DNA from: Asterella californica
Lineage: Eukaryota > Streptophyta > Marchantiopsida > Marchantiales > Aytoniaceae
Length of the DNA: 64,000 bases
Assembly: GCA_036924285.1 (NCBI GenBank)
Contig: JAYKYS010000002.1
Span: 34,890,501-34,954,500, forward strand
Reading direction: 5' to 3'
The notes below the pieces were generated by a model. That model made no database searches. It was not told where the DNA came from and was given only the letters and a program-made list of their open reading frames with translations. A program made the position numbers and the translations under genes. Positions within the stretch are counted from its first letter, which is position 1; each line of letters starts with the position of its first letter. Below, piece by piece: positions 10,908 to 20,883 of the stretch.

Positions 10908-12189
10908 TGTCGGAGTGTAATCCGTCTACCTAGGAAAGCGCCGGGCTTCTGGCTGTGGTTGTTCACTCAAGAGGTTGGCTTTCAGGTCACAATAGGGCTA
11001 TAAACACTCACACAGATGTGTAAGATCTAGTAATATACCCAGAAGGTGAAATTCAGGTCTAGCTGGCAATAATAGGATTCGGCGGTGAACTTTGACACTC
11101 ACGGAGAGGAAAACTATGAAGGTTTAGACCTCTAAACTTCCCCTACATGCAAATGAGGTACTACTGAACTCACAGACGAAATTTCAGCCTGAGATCAAAT
11201 TCTGACACGGAGATATGAACAGAAAAGTTTTGAGCAAGAAAACTACGGCAATTTCTGGTACCTAGCTGGCTATTTCAACCTATAACAGGAGTTTGGCTCG
11301 GTCAATTTTGAAGTTTCTTACAGGATTTGCAGTCTACAGGGTGCTGAACATCCCTGTGAAGTTGGGACTCCTGAATGTACACAGAACTGTAGATCTCCTC
11401 CTCTGAAGTCGCTGCTCTAGATTAAGAGTTTTTCAGACCCCCTCAGCTTCAGCGGCCACCCTAAATTACTCAGTTGCTCAATCGATATGAAACTTTTTGT
11501 GAAATCGTAGCCCTGCTGGCGGAGAACACAACCTCGAAGTTTTGAAGCAATTTCCTCAAATCTGCTGCGAGTGACACTGAAACCCCTAAATCCAACCAAA
11601 ATGATTCAATTCTAGCACAATCCGAACTTCAATTGCTCATAACTCCGTCTTTATTGACTCAAATCGATCGAAATTTTCACTGGAAGTGCTTGGCATGACG
11701 AGACCTCTCTCCCTGTGCTCTCAGATTTCGAAGATCCCTCACCAAATGCTCGAACTCCACTCTAGAGCTCTGTTTCTAAATTTAGAGTTAAACTAAAGAC
11801 AAAAACAGACCAATGGGAGTTCATAGCTCCACTTGGTTGTCCTTTAGTATCCTAAACCACGTGGCAACTTAGTTTTACTCATAGGCTACCACGTCAAGCC
11901 CCCTAGAGTGCCAGCGTAAAACTTAAATTACTTAAAACGACACGCAGCCCCGAAAAATAACTTAAATCAGCTAGAAAGCGTGCATGGGCGACACGCAAAT
12001 ACAACCCATGAGCTTAAGCCCTATCAACATGGTAATCAACCTACTAAGACTCAAAATAGTGTTAACACCGTATGCAAAGGTGTCAAACATATACATAAAT
12101 GACTAGAAGTAATATAAGCTAACTTCTAGAACTACTAAACTCAAGCGTCGAAGTAGAAATATAACATGTAGCCGCCAAGTAGCGCGACA
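10908..12189 (-). repeat. 3' LTR of B1 (full length)
   Basis: 1,282 bp with TG...CA ends, the same length as the family B LTR at 57546-58827. Compared with the B1 5' LTR over 1,080 shared bases I count roughly 15 differences, mostly transitions. Confidence 0.9.
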
Positions 12190-12201
12190 TCCACCCCCTC
12201 T
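12190..12201 (-). promoter_or_regulatory. Polypurine tract of B1
   Basis: The minus strand reads AGAGGGGGTGGA directly before the 3' LTR. The identical tract precedes the family B LTR at 57534-57545. It would prime plus-strand DNA synthesis. Confidence 0.85.
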
Positions 12202-12235
12202 GAACCTGCACATCCTCCGATATGTGCCATCCAGA

Positions 12236-15200
12236 TCAAGACTCTACAGCTTCGGCTTCAAACTCATCTTCAACCTGCATTGAGTCTTCAACTTCATCCT
12301 CTGTAAACTCTGCAACGTTCTGGTCCTCCCCTCTCCTCCTAAAGAGCTTGATTCTCTTTTCTGCGACTGGTATCTTGAGCACTGCACCATCTAACTCTCT
12401 CAAGGAGTATGTGGCATTATCATAAACTTCTAACACCACATAAGGTCCAAACCATCTCTTGGAGAACTTCCTGATAGTGCTATGCTGATTATCAAGACTA
12501 CTATCATAGACTAACACCCAATCACCTTCTTTAACTGGTTTGGGTCGTAATCTATGCGTTCTATCAAATCTGCCTTTGTTTCTCTCTCTAGCAGTCTTCA
12601 ACCTTTCCACAGCTTTGGCAACATCCTCAGGTCTCCGTTCTAACTGTTGGATCCTTAATGCAAGAAGATCCTCCGTACTTCTACCATCTTCCCATGGCAA
12701 AACATTCCAAGTAGGCACAACCTCCTCAATCGGCATCACAGGTTTTTGCCCTAGTATCAACTCTGCTGGCATGTAACTTGTAACGGTACTATGAGTTGTA
12801 CGATCTGCCCACAAAGCAAATGGTAGCAGTCTAGGCCATTCACGGATCTTACCCTTGCAAGCTTTTACCAAAGCTTTGATGATTGGCGGATGACCTCGTT
12901 CGCTCTTGCCATTCCCTTCAGGATTGTAAGCAGTGGTTAACGCCAACTTGATTCCCAATCGCTTGAAGAACTCAACTGCTTCTTGTGAATCCAGCTCACC
13001 CCTATCTGCAGTGATCTTTCCCACACACCCATATCTACAAATAACATCTTCAAGTAGAAAGCGGCAGACACTAGCAGTGGTCTTCGTCCTCAAGGCACGG
13101 CCTTCAACTTGGTTAGATAGATCTTCTCTAGCCAAGACTAGATACCTCATTTGTCCAAGTCCAAATGGCATAGTTACCAGATCAACTATCCATTTGTAAT
13201 GAATGGCTAAAGAATAAGTAGGATGCAATCCATCACGATGACGTACGTTGGAATACATCTGGCAGGGTATACAGGATGAAACAAACTGTACTACATCTTT
13301 ATACATACCCTTCCACCAATACTTCTCCTTCATCTTGGCAAATGTAGCCCAAACTCCTCTATGACCGGTCCATAAACTCTCATGGAACTCCTTGATCAGC
13401 TTCTGCTGCAATTCCAAGTCACATACCACTCGTTGCGGTATACCTCCTTGTAGCTTAGGGCGCTTCCATAGATGTCCTCCATGTAAAAAGTAACCATAAG
13501 CTATTCTACGGATCCTCTTGAAATCTGCATCAGACCAGCCTTCTTGCCTTTCCAGTGAACTCAAATAGCGTCCAAGATCCAACCACTCGCCATCATACAT
13601 AGTTTCCTCAAAAAACTCCAACGAGGTTGCAAAACAGCTTCTATCTCTTCTAGCAAGAGCACTAGAATAGAACTCTGTTCCCACATCCTCCTGATCATCT
13701 ATCATTTCTCTCTCATCGTAATACCTAGCCCTTGATAACATATCTGCCACAGGATTGTCTTTTCCTGCGATATGTCTAAACTCTGGGTTCAAGGACTTGA
13801 TATATGCTATCTACCTCAACATGGCAATATCTGGAGTTGTACAGCTAGTGATCATTCCTAAGAGAGGTAAACAATCTGTCTCCACAACCACAGGTGCTCC
13901 TATCAAGTATTCCTTATCACTCTTCATCGCAGTAACTACCCTCCATAGCTCTCTCTTGACCTGAGGGTAGTCTCTCTGCCGTGAACTTAATACCTTAGCA
14001 CCAAAACGCACCACATATCTATTTCCTTCCTGATCATCTTGTCCTATAGCCCATCCAATGCCAATAGGACTAGTATCAACAGTAAGGATAACAGATCTGC
14101 CCAACTCATATGTTACCTTCCGTAGAGTTGGTGGTGAAGACAACAGATCCTTCAACTTCTTCATAGACTCGCTTTGCTCCTCTTGCTACTGAAATCTCTG
14201 CCCCTTCCTCAACAACTTGTACAACGGATCTGCTACATGTGCAAAGTGTGGAATCCATATATGATAAAACACACATGCACCTAGAAACCTTCTCACCTCA
14301 GTAACCGATCCACATGTCTCCTTCATCCTTCGGATGGCATCAACCTTGTTTGGACAAGGTTTCCGACCATAAGATCCACACAGATGTCCCACTATTAACA
14401 CCTCCTGTTCTCCAAATACAGACTTTGCTCCTGATAAAGTCAAATGAACCTCCTCCAGTCGACTCAGTATCTTATCACAATCAGCTATATGATCTGCAAC
14501 AAACTTACGGCACCCCCTCTGATCCTTTACCTCATTCTTCTCCTCCTCAGCACACCCTTTGATCGGCACATCATCAAGGAACGGCATAGTTTTTTCAGGA
14601 ATGAAATCCCTCAAAACTTTATTCATGCCATTCATCATATGTGCTACAGAATTGGTAGCACCTTGTGGCAAGGTGCACGTCCTTAGTAACCCCAAAGGTG
14701 TCCTCATTGTAGTCAAGTCTCTACTCTCAGAGGATAACTGAAACTGATCGTAACCTGAATATAAGTCTCCCATTGAATAGATAGCACGACCAGCAAAAGC
14801 CTCTGCAAACTCGTCTACAATAGGTCCTATACCCATATTCCTGATAGTCACCTTGTTAACTGGCTGCATATCTTGGATAAATCTCAAAGCTCCACTCTTC
14901 TTCGGAACAGTAAACCATCTGCTAGAGTAGGGAGCTATAGATGGTTCCAAGATACCCATCCTAATCCTCTCATTGAGCAAGTCTATCAGCTTTGGTAGAT
15001 GAGCTCTAGGTACAGGGATAGGACGTAGATTCCAAGGCACATGCGGTATAGTAAAGATTACCATAGGTGCAACTACACTTGGATCTACACATCCTACTTC
15101 ATGGGACTCAAACGCAAACGCCTTACCATGCCTAGATAGCATCTCCCTGAAGCTCTTCTTCTCTTGCTCAGTAAGAAATCCATCACCTCCAATCCTTAGC

Positions 15201-15741
15201 TCCTTCAGTGTTGTTTCTGTGAACTGGTGCCCAATTCTTCTCGGTCCTCTGAGCGTCGGTTCTCGTGCAGCTTGCTCCATCTTCTGATTGTAATCGAGTG
15301 GCAAAGGCAAAGCCACTGGTTTGACTTTCTTTGTCACTGACTTGTACTTGGTCTCCACATACACCTCTTGTCGATCTATAAACTTATCAATTACATCATA
15401 AAGCTCCTTGGAGCTCACTCTCACCACTCTATCTACATCATCTATAGAACTTTCTACTCTAGATTTCAACTCCTCTATAGTATCTACCAAATACTGCTCT
15501 TCAAACACTCCAGATATATATTCATCTCCTGCTAACTCTCCACTGTCCCACAAAGACTGCTGTACACACTTCACATGTTGCCTCTCAAACCTCTTCAGAT
15601 TCTCAACCTTCCTATAACACACTGACCCACATGCCGTCAATCCTAAGAAGCTAGTGGATAAAGCTTCCCGCTCTACTGGATCAGGCGAGAATCCTATCTC
15701 TACTGTACCGTTGAAGTCTCGCTCTTCAATGGTACTCTGCC
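12236..15741 (-). pseudogene. B1 pol: RT, RNase H and integrase
   Basis: The frame is -1 relative to gag and is entered at about 15,741. RT spans roughly 15,100-14,190, with RPIPVPRAHLPKLIDLLNE, YSSRWFTVPKKSGALRFIQD and QGATNSVAHMMNGM; its active site reads PFLDDVPIKG instead of the usual YxDD. RNase H: SVILTVDTSPIGIGWAIGQDD and QRDYPQVKREL. Integrase: an HHCC finger (ESLWTGHRG... CIPCQMYSNV), catalytic D in WIVDLVTM, D in ITADRGELDS and E in NPEGNGKSERGH, then a GPY/F module (KRWFGPYVVLEV) and an acidic tail ending at 12236. There is no chromodomain. Two TAG codons (14186-14188 and 13811-13813) both replace Trp codons that are intact in the sister copy B2 (55986-55988 and 56361-56363). Otherwise the frame is open. 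Confidence 0.9.
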
Positions 15742-18003
15742 AAAACCCCTAGACTCTCTAAACTCCTGAGTAATCTTAGGTAGTGGACGGTCTCTCAAGC
15801 TATCACGGTTTCTCTCATGTTCTGCAGCAACGATCAAAAACTGAACAGCTCTTTTGCCATCTCTACTACGTATCCTAGCATAGGTTGAACCATCATCCAT
15901 AACTCGTGTCTCCATTCTAACAGCAGTAATGTAAGGCTGCCCTAGAATGATAGGATAGGTTGACATGTCTTGTACAAAGAAATTCTGAACATCACTGATG
16001 TCACCCACAGTTACCTTGATGTTGGGACAAGCACCATAGAGTTCTCCCCTCTGGTTGTTGGCAGCGCGGATAAGCCATCCGTGGTCAGTGTCTATGGGCC
16101 ATCTCCCACGCTTGTACAGCTCCTTAGACATCAGATTAATCTCTGAGCCATGATCAATCAATGCCACCACAGGTTCCTCTAGATCTCCCAGCTTCACTAA
16201 GGTCTCTGTGGTTGCTCTCGCCCAATGGTTGTGAGAATAATGGCTCTTCTGTGATGCTTCCACCTCATCTTCAAACCTCACGTGCTGATCTGATCTTCCC
16301 TCTGATACTTGAGAGCAATAACCAGCAATCTCATCTTCCTCATCTTCCGACAGTTTGGTCCCTAGAGCGTTAAGCGTAGCTGCTTCACCCAAAATCTGAC
16401 GTTTCCTCTTGATGATATCTATAATAACCTCATGGAACTCACGCTTTGCAATCCCAAGAATCTCACCCAAAGTAAACTCAACTTTCCCATTCAAGATACG
16501 GTTCTCTAACACCTGCTTCAAGTCTGTAGCAATCTCAATGTCAGACTGAAGTTTGTATGCAGGCATCTTACCCTTCTCCTTGCTTCTCTCCTTCTCCTTT
16601 GGTGTTGTAGATGGTAGATCCTCCATAGTCTCCTCCCGAGTAGGTGTTGTCTCCTGCCTTGCATCTGGTCTAGCCCTTTCACTCCTTGTAGCAGGTCGTT
16701 TGGCTGTAGAAGCCTCACCTGCATCCTCCCTCCTGCGTTTTTCTTCTAGTAGAGCTTCATGCTGACTTCTTGCAACATAAGCATGCACTAACATAGTATC
16801 CACAGGGTCATTCCATCCTGTAGTTTCTCTAATTGAGTTGCCAACCCTTCGTAGCACATCCTTGTCTAGCTCTGTTCTAGCTACGGACCGCACTACATCT
16901 GACCACAACCCAGTAGTCTCTTTCTCTCTCTCCATTTCCACTTTCACTCCACACGTAGCAGCATTCACAAGAGAAACAGCATGTGATGCTGATATATCAT
17001 TCACAAGTCTCTTCATACCACCCTTGCCAAAGTTGGTTCCCAGCATCATCCCAGTCTCTCTCAAGTGGATCTTACCATCTTTGAAGAAGATAAGATCCTT
17101 CCTCAATGCATCTGAAAACTCTCCACAATCTCTTCTTACATGGTCTAGGCTATCACACCATATACAACGATGAACAAAGCCTTCTCTCATCTGAGGTCTC
17201 TGCATAGCAGGCTGTACATTCTGCTCCTTCTCTTCTAACCTAGTGAGCTTAAGCATAAGCTCCTTCATACCCTTAATCAACTCATCAAGCGGTGAGTCTT
17301 CCTCTCTAGCAATTACCAATGCGGGCTTAGCAGGCAACTGCTTGACAGGAATTATCAGAGGTGCTGCTTCACTTACCACCACCTTGTCCCTTCTTCTCTG
17401 TCTCTTGGTCAGCAAAGAGACAGCCTCTTCAACCTCCTTCCAATCAGTCTTCAATCCTCTCTCCTCACTCTTGTCTTCCAGCAACAGCTCAAGCTTCTCC
17501 TGAATAGTCACGTCCGCTGCTTGTAGGAAAAGCTCGGTCTTCTCCACCTCTAATGTAAGCTTTTCTGTCCTAGAAAGCTGAGCATACTGACGATCAAATT
17601 CTCTTAAGAACTCATTTACAGACAAACCTTTGTTGGGCTTAACCACCCACTCCAAGAACGTTCTCTTGGTCACCCTCTCTGAATCTTCAGTGTAGTACTC
17701 CTCCTTCAAAGCTCGCATAAAGCTCTCCAAACTCTGTCCTTGCTGCTGCTTGAGCTCCTTCACACGCCCACGAATCTCAGGGACAACAGCAAGCTCAAAG
17801 TTCTCCACCATCTCCTTCTCAGGCACCTTGTTCACCTCCATCTCCCTAGCATAGTATCGCACATACTTGGAAATATCTGTACCCTTGAACTGGTCCATCT
17901 GGTGCACCACAGATTGCAACGCCTTGGTTGCTAACACCTCCTTCCTCTCTGTGCTCTGTTGCTGCTGCATGAACATGGAAAAAGCCTGGAACATTTTAAA
18001 CAT
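15700..18003 (-). CDS. B1 Gag-protease polyprotein
   Basis: An open frame of 767 codons, 5'-truncated: its first codons follow an LTR/gag deletion junction, whereas the B3 gag starts further upstream (ATG at 58904). Gag occupies about residues 1-250 (FLEWVVKPNKGLSVNEFLRE, DRQYAQLSRTEKLTLEVEKT). A CCHC knuckle, CIWCDSLDHVRRDC, lies at about 280-293, a basic/charged spacer at about 420-500, and a retropepsin-like domain from about 610 (VVALIDHGSEINLMSKELY), where the catalytic triplet reads D-H-G instead of D-S/T-G. Pol follows by a -1 shift near the 3' end. Gag would package element RNA and the protease would mature the particle. Confidence 0.88.
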   Translation of the reverse strand: MFKMFQAFSMFMQQQQSTERKEVLATKALQSVVHQMDQFKGTDISKYVRYYAREMEVNKVPEKEMVENFELAVVPEIRGRVKELKQQQGQSLESFMRALKEEYYTEDSERVTKRTFLEWVVKPNKGLSVNEFLREFDRQYAQLSRTEKLTLEVEKTELFLQAADVTIQEKLELLLEDKSEERGLKTDWKEVEEAVSLLTKRQRRRDKVVVSEAAPLIIPVKQLPAKPALVIAREEDSPLDELIKGMKELMLKLTRLEEKEQNVQPAMQRPQMREGFVHRCIWCDSLDHVRRDCGEFSDALRKDLIFFKDGKIHLRETGMMLGTNFGKGGMKRLVNDISASHAVSLVNAATCGVKVEMEREKETTGLWSDVVRSVARTELDKDVLRRVGNSIRETTGWNDPVDTMLVHAYVARSQHEALLEEKRRREDAGEASTAKRPATRSERARPDARQETTPTREETMEDLPSTTPKEKERSKEKGKMPAYKLQSDIEIATDLKQVLENRILNGKVEFTLGEILGIAKREFHEVIIDIIKRKRQILGEAATLNALGTKLSEDEEDEIAGYCSQVSEGRSDQHVRFEDEVEASQKSHYSHNHWARATTETLVKLGDLEEPVVALIDHGSEINLMSKELYKRGRWPIDTDHGWLIRAANNQRGELYGACPNIKVTVGDISDVQNFFVQDMSTYPIILGQPYITAVRMETRVMDDGSTYARIRSRDGKRAVQFLIVAAEHERNRDSLRDRPLPKITQEFRESRGFGRVPLKSETSTVQ
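15705..15748 (-). promoter_or_regulatory. -1 programmed ribosomal frameshift signal between gag-pro and pol
   Basis: On the minus strand the zero-frame codons AGG GGT TTT contain the slippery heptamer G GGT TTT (15748-15742), followed by a 6-nt spacer (GGCAGA) and a stem-loop. The arms, GTACCATTGAAG (15735-15724) and CTTCAACGGTAC (15716-15705), pair with one A-C mismatch around a 7-nt loop. A -1 slip enters the pol frame with no stop between; the gag stop (TAG, 15700-15702) follows the stem. All parts and spacing match the classical retroviral type. Confidence 0.85.
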
Positions 18004-18005
18004 CT

Positions 18006-19084
18006 AAAACTATGAAGGTTTAGACCTCTAAACTTCCCCTACATGCAAATGAGGTACTACTGAACTCACAAACGAAATTCAGCCTGAGATCAAATTCTGA
18101 CACGGAGATATGAACAGAAAAGTTTTGAGCAAGAAAACTACGGTAATTTCTGGTACCTAGCTGGCTATTTCAACCTATAACAGGAGTTTGGCTCGGTCAA
18201 TTTCGAAGTTTCTTACAGGATTTGCAGTCTACAGGGTGCTGAACATCCCTGTGAAGTTGGGACTCCTGAATGTACACAGAACTGTAGATCTCCTCCTCTG
18301 AAGTCGCTGCTCTAGATTAAGAGCTTTTCAGACCCCCTCAGCTTCAGCGGCCGCCCTAAATTACTCAGTTGCTCAATCGATATGAAACTTTTTGTGAAAT
18401 CATAGCCCTGCTGGAGGAGAACACAACCTCGAAGTTTTGAAGCAATTTCCTCAAATTTGCTGCGAGTGACACTGAAAACCCTAAATCCAACCAAAATGAT
18501 TCAATTCTAGCACAATCCGAACTTCAATTGCTCATAACTCCGTCTTTATTGACTCAAATCGATCGAAATTTTCACTGGAAGTGCTTGGCATGACGAGACC
18601 TCTCTCCATGTGCTCTCAGATTTCGAAGATCCCTCACCAAATGCTCGAACTCCACTCTAGAGCTCTGTTTCTAAATTTAGAGTTAAACTAAAGACAAAAA
18701 CAGACCAATGGGAGTTCATACCTCCACTTGGTTGTCCTTTAGTACCCTAAACCACGTGGCAACTTAGTTTTACTCATAGGCTACCACGTCAAGCCCCCTA
18801 GAGTGCCAGCGTAAAACTTAAATTACTTAAAACGACACGCAGCCCCGAAAAATAACTTAAATCAGCTAGAAAGCGTGCATGGGCGACACGCAAATACAAC
18901 CCATGAGCTTAAGCCCTATCAACATGGTAATCAACCTACTAAGACTCAAAATAGTGTTAACACCGTATGCAAAGGTGTCAAACATATACATAAACGACTA
19001 GAAGTAATATAAGCTAACTTCTAGAACTACTAAACTCAAGCGTCGGAGTAGAAATATAACATGTAGCCGCCAAGTAGCGCGACA
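18006..19084 (-). repeat. 5' LTR of B1, lacking its 3' 202 bp
   Basis: 1,079 bp matching 11110-12189 of the 3' LTR. The LTR is joined directly to the gag frame, so the LTR 3' end, primer-binding site and untranslated leader are gone. This copy could not be reverse transcribed by the normal route. Confidence 0.9.
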
Positions 19085-19647
19085 CCGTGAGAGTCAATTC
19101 CCCAGAATGCTGTCTTGGACTTATCTTCTTCTTTCACTGGCAACTGATGATACCCTGCTCGAAGATCCAAAGTACTAAAGACCTTCACATGCCCCACTGC
19201 ATCAAAGATCTCCTCATGCATGGCATACTTATCGGACTTCGTCTGCCGATTGATAAGACGATAGTCCCCACACATCCGTCTATCTGTGTAGTTGCCATAC
19301 ATATGCTTCTTGGCTGGCATAACTGTGGCAGATGCATACTCTCCATGCGACATCTCCACCAACCCAGCCTCCAACAAGTCTTGAGTCCGACTCTGGATCA
19401 AGGCTCTCTCCATGTCACTGTACCTGTAAGGACGTCGAAAGATTGGCGTGTCATTAGCCAAGTCGATCCGTATACCAGGTCCTTTCAAGGTACCCAAATC
19501 CTTCATACTGAAGGCAAAACAATTCCTGTAGCTCTTCAGGAATCTTTGGACTCTTCGTCTCTCCTCTCCTATAAGCTTGGGTCCAATCTCTGGCTCCCAA
19601 GTATCCTCTGTCACCATGCTAGAGGTAGAAGATGAAGTCGTTGACTG
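19085..19647 (-). pseudogene. Element A: RT, first half
   Basis: In the same frame as the methyltransferase, separated from it by a single TAG (19648-19650) that is followed by CAG. It reads MVTEDTWEPEIGPKLIGEE, then the RT start (IRIDLANDTPIFRRPYRYS, TQDLLEAGLVEMS, VMPAKKHMYGNYTDRRMCGD, VFSTLDLRAGYHQLPVKEED) up to KTAFWGIDSHG, where B1 is inserted. RT resumes at 10907. So methyltransferase and RT were one translation product before the nonsense change, most likely CAG to TAG. Confidence 0.88.
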
Positions 19648-20883
19648 CTATCTTGCAGCCTCTGGAGCAGTTTCCTTCTGCTCACCACCAACAACCTCCA
19701 CCGCTACTGTGCGTAAAACTTCTGCAGTTCTAGCTGCAAGCTCCACACTCTCTCCTATGACATCCCATGATGTCCAAGGATGACGAACTCCACTTGCCTC
19801 GCCCCCAGCCTTTGCCTCCACCGACCCGGTAGACAAAGAGCTCAAGAGTGCTCGAGCAGTAACACCCGTCGATCGCATCCGACGCTGCTCAGCCAATCCA
19901 AGGCTAACAATCCATGTCAAGCAATTCAAGTCCATTGCTTGACCCAATACTTGACGACGTGAAGCCTCCGACATCGAAGCTACTGCCGTCGTACCCGTAG
20001 TGAAACCCATCGCTCGCTCTCTCTCATCGGCATTGGGCTCCACCAACTGCCGTAATTGAGCATCCCACACAAGCCCAGGTCCTCCATCTCTGTAAGCATG
20101 TGACGCTGGAAAGCTTACCAATGTGGGTAATGCTACCATGGGCCGTCCCACTAGGTTCACCACTGCCATGGGTGACCTATCGACGACTCTCACTACTTGA
20201 GATCGTCGTCCTGCATCCAAGATGCTATCAACCGTGAGGTGCGCTGGTCGTCTCACTCCATCGTGTGCGCGCTTAAGCACCTCTCTCGGTAACAAGTTCG
20301 TCCACCATAACCGTGGACGATGTGCACGAGATCCCACTCTCGCTGCATCCAACAACACTGCTGGTCCAACCCAAGACCTTACTTGGTGCACACTCGCCAT
20401 CATCTGTGTACGAGCATCACCCAACAAAGGAACGTTCTCCAAGATGTACGCTGGAGAATCCACCTGATGCATCTGGAGATGTCGTAGGATCCGTAACATC
20501 TCCCAGAACATCCTAGATCGCGGGTCATGTAAACCTTGACCTCTCCCTGCACGCGTGTGACCTTGACATGGCCATCCGGCTATCACCAAGTGAATGGTGC
20601 TCACAAACGTGAGATCATGCGCCCCCAGCAGCGAAATATCCGACGGTAATGCTTGCTGGTATCCTCTAACAGCTGATATGGGCAACAACTCATGATATCT
20701 CTGCACCAAACGTGCCACATGTCGCAATGAGATGCGTCTCGCAATCTCATCTCTCTCCACATACAAGTATCGCTGTACTTGTATACATGCCTGCAATACC
20801 GCAGCCAAACCTGTGCTGATCCCTCCAAACAGCTCCAGCACACATACACCTTCCTCTGGATACTGCCACACAATGGGAGTCAT
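19648..20883 (-). CDS. Retrotransposon-encoded cytosine-5 DNA methyltransferase (Dnmt3/C5 type)
   Basis: Transfers a methyl group from S-adenosylmethionine to cytosine C5. All signature motifs are in order: I (SAM binding) VCVLELFGGISTGLAAVLQA at about residues 13-32; a motif II-like acidic pair in YLYVERDEIA; IV (catalytic Cys) VIAGWPCQGHTRAGRGQG at about 100; VI (catalytic Glu) YILENVPLLGD at about 148; VIII ARVGSRAHRPRLWWTNLLP at about 180-195; IX/X region ERERAMGFTTGT at about 290 and VLGQAMDLN further on. The enzyme looks complete. The frame lies +1 relative to gag-protease; the first ATG is at 20883 and the frame is open from about 20,903. It ends at a TAG that separates it from RT in the same frame. 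It sits between protease and RT, a position no standard Ty3 domain occupies. It could maintain or impose methylation at element copies; specificity cannot be read from sequence. Confidence 0.92.
   Translation of the reverse strand: MTPIVWQYPEEGVCVLELFGGISTGLAAVLQACIQVQRYLYVERDEIARRISLRHVARLVQRYHELLPISAVRGYQQALPSDISLLGAHDLTFVSTIHLVIAGWPCQGHTRAGRGQGLHDPRSRMFWEMLRILRHLQMHQVDSPAYILENVPLLGDARTQMMASVHQVRSWVGPAVLLDAARVGSRAHRPRLWWTNLLPREVLKRAHDGVRRPAHLTVDSILDAGRRSQVVRVVDRSPMAVVNLVGRPMVALPTLVSFPASHAYRDGGPGLVWDAQLRQLVEPNADERERAMGFTTGTTAVASMSEASRRQVLGQAMDLNCLTWIVSLGLAEQRRMRSTGVTARALLSSLSTGSVEAKAGGEASGVRHPWTSWDVIGESVELAARTAEVLRTVAVEVVGGEQKETAPEAAR

Larger units (their letters stand above)
10908..19084 (-). 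mobile_element. Ty3/gypsy retrotransposon B1, nested in element A RT
   Basis: An 8,177-bp minus-strand element bounded by TGTCG... and ...CGACA and flanked by CCGT (10904-10907 and 19085-19088). Removing it makes the element A RT frame continuous. Order on the minus strand: truncated 5' LTR (19084-18006), gag-protease (18003-15700), a -1 frameshift signal (15748-15705), pol (to 12236), polypurine tract (12201-12190), and the full 3' LTR (12189-10908). Two in-frame TAG codons interrupt pol. The 3' 202 bp of the 5' LTR, the primer site and the first codons of gag are deleted. Confidence 0.93.
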
